Assembly (NCBI GenBank): GCA_029747015.1
Contig: JAKOGI010000121.1
Coordinates: 1-64,000 of the forward strand
Direction: 5' to 3'
From: Carnegiea gigantea
Taxonomy: Eukaryota > Streptophyta > Magnoliopsida > Caryophyllales > Cactaceae
Length of the DNA: 64,000 nucleotides
How positions within the stretch are numbered: the stretch's first letter is position 1; every line of letters begins with the position of its first letter. The position numbers and the translations under genes are program-made. The notes below the pieces were generated by a model that saw only the letters and a program-made list of their open reading frames with translations, searched no databases and was not told the DNA's origin. Of this stretch, positions 61,919 to 64,000 are shown one piece after another.

Positions 61919-63683
61919 ATCTACAAGTTCACATTAAAAGATGGACATAAGGCACATGTTTTCGTAAGTAATTAAATTGTTAAAGTTTCATCGTTCATGT
62001 CATATGATCAAAAATTTCGCTAAGCTCATAATCATCTCATATAATCATGAACTAGAAAATTTAAATAACTTAATTACAACAATGTTTCCATAAAAATATT
62101 CATTTGGACCACAATTAAAAATGTTGAACTAATTAACATTTATTTAAATATCACATAGATATTTAATTACATTATATGTCAAACTAATTTACATAACGAT
62201 TATTTTTACAACTCATATATATGTATGTATTCATATAATCTTAATGGTAATATATTTAACATATTATTTAACATAATAACATATAAAATGAATTTATATG
62301 TTTTGAGCATGTTATTACTGACATCTAAACATTAAACATATTAATGCATTCAAAATCAAAACTCATTTGAAAATTTAATTTAGGAATGCATCATCTTGTA
62401 CATATTTATATAACATAATAACATCTAAAACGAATTTATATGCTATTAACACTTAATAATAGACAATTGAACATTAAACATATTAATGTTATAATTACAA
62501 GTTCAGGCATTTAAAATCAAAACAAATTCAAAGTTAGAATTTTAACTCACTGATGCACCAATTTTCACCAAAATTTGTTATCAACAAGTTCATGCCAAAA
62601 ATATATCAAGATCAGAATTAAAAAAAAAAAAATTGTTACTTAAACCCGTGAACCCCCTCCCCTTTTATATGACTAGCCTTATTCATCGATGAGAGGCACT
62701 CAACCTCTCCATCTCATGAAGCTTCTCTTTGCTTTTATACAGGCTCTACTCTGTCTCCATTGAAGCTTCTCTCTCTCTAACTGTTAAAGCTTCTTGAGAC
62801 TCTTCTCTCTTTCTGACCATCAACGGCTCTATTTCTCTCTCTCTAGACCTCGGTTCCCAGCAGAGACAAAGACCTATCTACCTAAACTCTACCGTGCCTC
62901 TAAGCAGCCATGCCCGCCTTTCTTTTGGAGGAACGGCATGCACACCGCCACAAGCACCACCACCCGAAAACCCAGATGAGGAACCACCCCCTTTCCAGAG
63001 CTTCCAAACGCATCCTGGCACCAACCTTTGACCAAATCCACCAATCTGACCACGCTAGCGAGTAGATCGGTTGCTGAGCATTCGACTTATGCCACCCACT
63101 CGCGCAACGCACCACCCCTGTGGCGGCACGTGTCACCCACGCGCGGCTTCTATGATGTTTTTTGTCATGCTTTTGAGTCGGGATGAGCAGATCTGAGGAG
63201 GTTAGGGGCGATGAGGGGAAGAAAACCAACAAAAAGCTTTTATCGGCGGTGCATGACCCATACACGCCAGCCCTCCCGATGATTCAGATAGGTTGAGGTA
63301 AATCTATTCTCCTCTCTTTTTTTTGTTTGGCGTGGACAATGGGGTGTCTCTGAGAAGTAGAGTCTTGGTGAGAGAGGGTCGAGGTCTATGGTCAGATCTT
63401 GGAGGTGTCAGGGTAAGGCAGAGGGTCTCAGATCTGGTTATGCAATTACCAGAAAAATTATGTAACTTGGTTTCATCTAAGCATGAATCTCGGCAAATTT
63501 TTTTTTAATCCTATTTCACACAGAAATTCTAGAGTCTGGTGTGGAAATGAGACATTTGATTCGAACAAAAATATGAAATATGTCAGATTATCATGCATTG
63601 CATTTTAGCATAATCACAGCATATTATCCAGATTCATGTTCTATTTTCTGATCATATGTTCGAGGCTAGAATTTGAATAGGCA
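61919..63683 (-). other. Unusually long untranslated leader of copia B with a GC-rich block
   Basis: 1.77 kb lie between the primer-binding site and the gag start. The part 61919-62620 is very AT-rich. 62640-62870 is pyrimidine-rich with repeated TCTCTCTCT. 62880-63290 is markedly GC-richer than the rest and keeps a 121-codon minus-strand frame, Trp/Arg-rich and low in similarity to anything I know. The block may be captured host sequence or a nested element, but no target duplication was found round it. Confidence 0.5.
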
Positions 63684-63696
63684 GGCTCTAATACCA
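63684..63696 (-). other. Primer-binding site of copia B
   Basis: Minus strand TGGTATTAGAGCC, one base from the usual initiator tRNA-Met complementary site, one base away from the 5' LTR. Confidence 0.85.
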
Positions 63697-63697
63697 C

Positions 63698-64000
63698 TGA
63701 AGGTAGTTTGGGATTACCTGGATGCAGAAATACCCAGATCTTTACGCTTGCTAGATGTCTGCCTACAAACAAGTGCTACTAGAGTCACCGTATATGTTTC
63801 ATGCTCAAGACCCGAACCTTAGCTAGATGGTTAGGTTTTGTGTGAGGGAGGAAATAGGGAGTACTAGATTAGAGAAGCTTGATGATGAACTTCATAACCC
63901 ATCCACTATATATATAGTTGCACAAAGCCTTAAACAGAATCAGTAATTTAATGGGTAATTATGGCTGATTAATACACAATTAATTCCCAAGTATAACTGC
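63698..64000 (-). repeat. 5' LTR of copia B, truncated by the window end
   Basis: 303 of an expected 366 bp, homologous to 56336-56640 and beginning (plus strand) TGAAGGTAGTTTGGG. The remaining part should end in GGTCAACA just outside the window. Confidence 0.9.

Larger units (their letters stand above)
56336..64000 (-). mobile_element. Ty1/copia retrotransposon B (minus strand), nearly complete, runs off the window
   Basis: The 3' LTR is 56336-56701. The 5' LTR starts at 63698 and is cut by the window end. A primer-binding site sits at 63684-63696 and a polypurine tract at 56703-56712. The bases left of the 3' LTR are CCAAT (56331-56335), and the matching 5-bp duplication should lie about 66 bp beyond 64000. 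The internal region is about 7.0 kb, large for copia because of a 1.8-kb leader and about 1 kb of non-coding DNA between the pol stop and the 3' LTR. It is inserted in copia C. Confidence 0.92.

Overview
The window reads as nuclear DNA of a flowering plant. The evidence is AT-rich intergenic sequence, GT..AG spliced exons, and a dense set of plant transposon families: three Ty1/copia LTR retrotransposons, one CACTA (En/Spm) element, RTE-type LINEs, tRNA-derived SINEs, hAT-like and Tourist-like MITEs and Helitron-like units. No prokaryotic operon, CRISPR array, rRNA or intact tRNA was seen. The species cannot be named from this sequence.

Layout. 1-17.5 kb: intergenic sequence bounded by a diverged inverted duplication (arms about 925-1757 and 15815-17490), each arm split by a different transposon. 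Between the arms lie a MITE, a tandem Helitron-like array (7668-10056), a 2.26 kb Tourist-like element whose interior is almost pure A/T (11545-13802), and SINEs. 17.5-20.6 kb: parts of a spliced host gene of unknown function with a C-terminal Cys-rich (zinc-ribbon-like) segment; it carries a frameshift and an intragenic direct duplication. 21.2-28.2 kb: a candidate very small spliced host gene whose first intron holds a complete but dead copia element (22226-27164, 5-bp target duplication), with a 742-bp hAT-like MITE just upstream of its start codon. 28.2-35.5 kb: MITEs, a second AT-rich element, LINE and LTR fragments and otherwise featureless DNA. 35.5-46.9 kb: one CACTA transposon with subterminal GAGACC/GGTCTC repeat arrays, a broken TPase gene and a broken second (Transposase_24-type) gene containing four tandem copies of an exon-like module separated by TA microsatellites. 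46.9-50.7 kb: degenerate repeats and one possible host exon. 50.75-64 kb: a three-level nest on the minus strand. An old copia element (copia C) received a 5'-truncated RTE LINE (51701-53392, 11-bp target duplication) and a younger, larger copia (copia B, 56336 to beyond the window end).

How it works together. Almost every long reading frame belongs to selfish DNA, and all of it is broken by stops or frameshifts, so nothing here looks autonomously active. Relative order can be read from nesting: copia C is older than both its guests; the inverted duplication is older than the two insertions that split its arms; the small gene predates its MITE and copia insertions. No clearly undescribed protein system was found. 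The most unusual structures are the four-fold repeated exon module inside the CACTA element, the abutting Helitron-like array, the split inverted duplication with a readable empty site, and the AT-only interiors of the Tourist-like elements.
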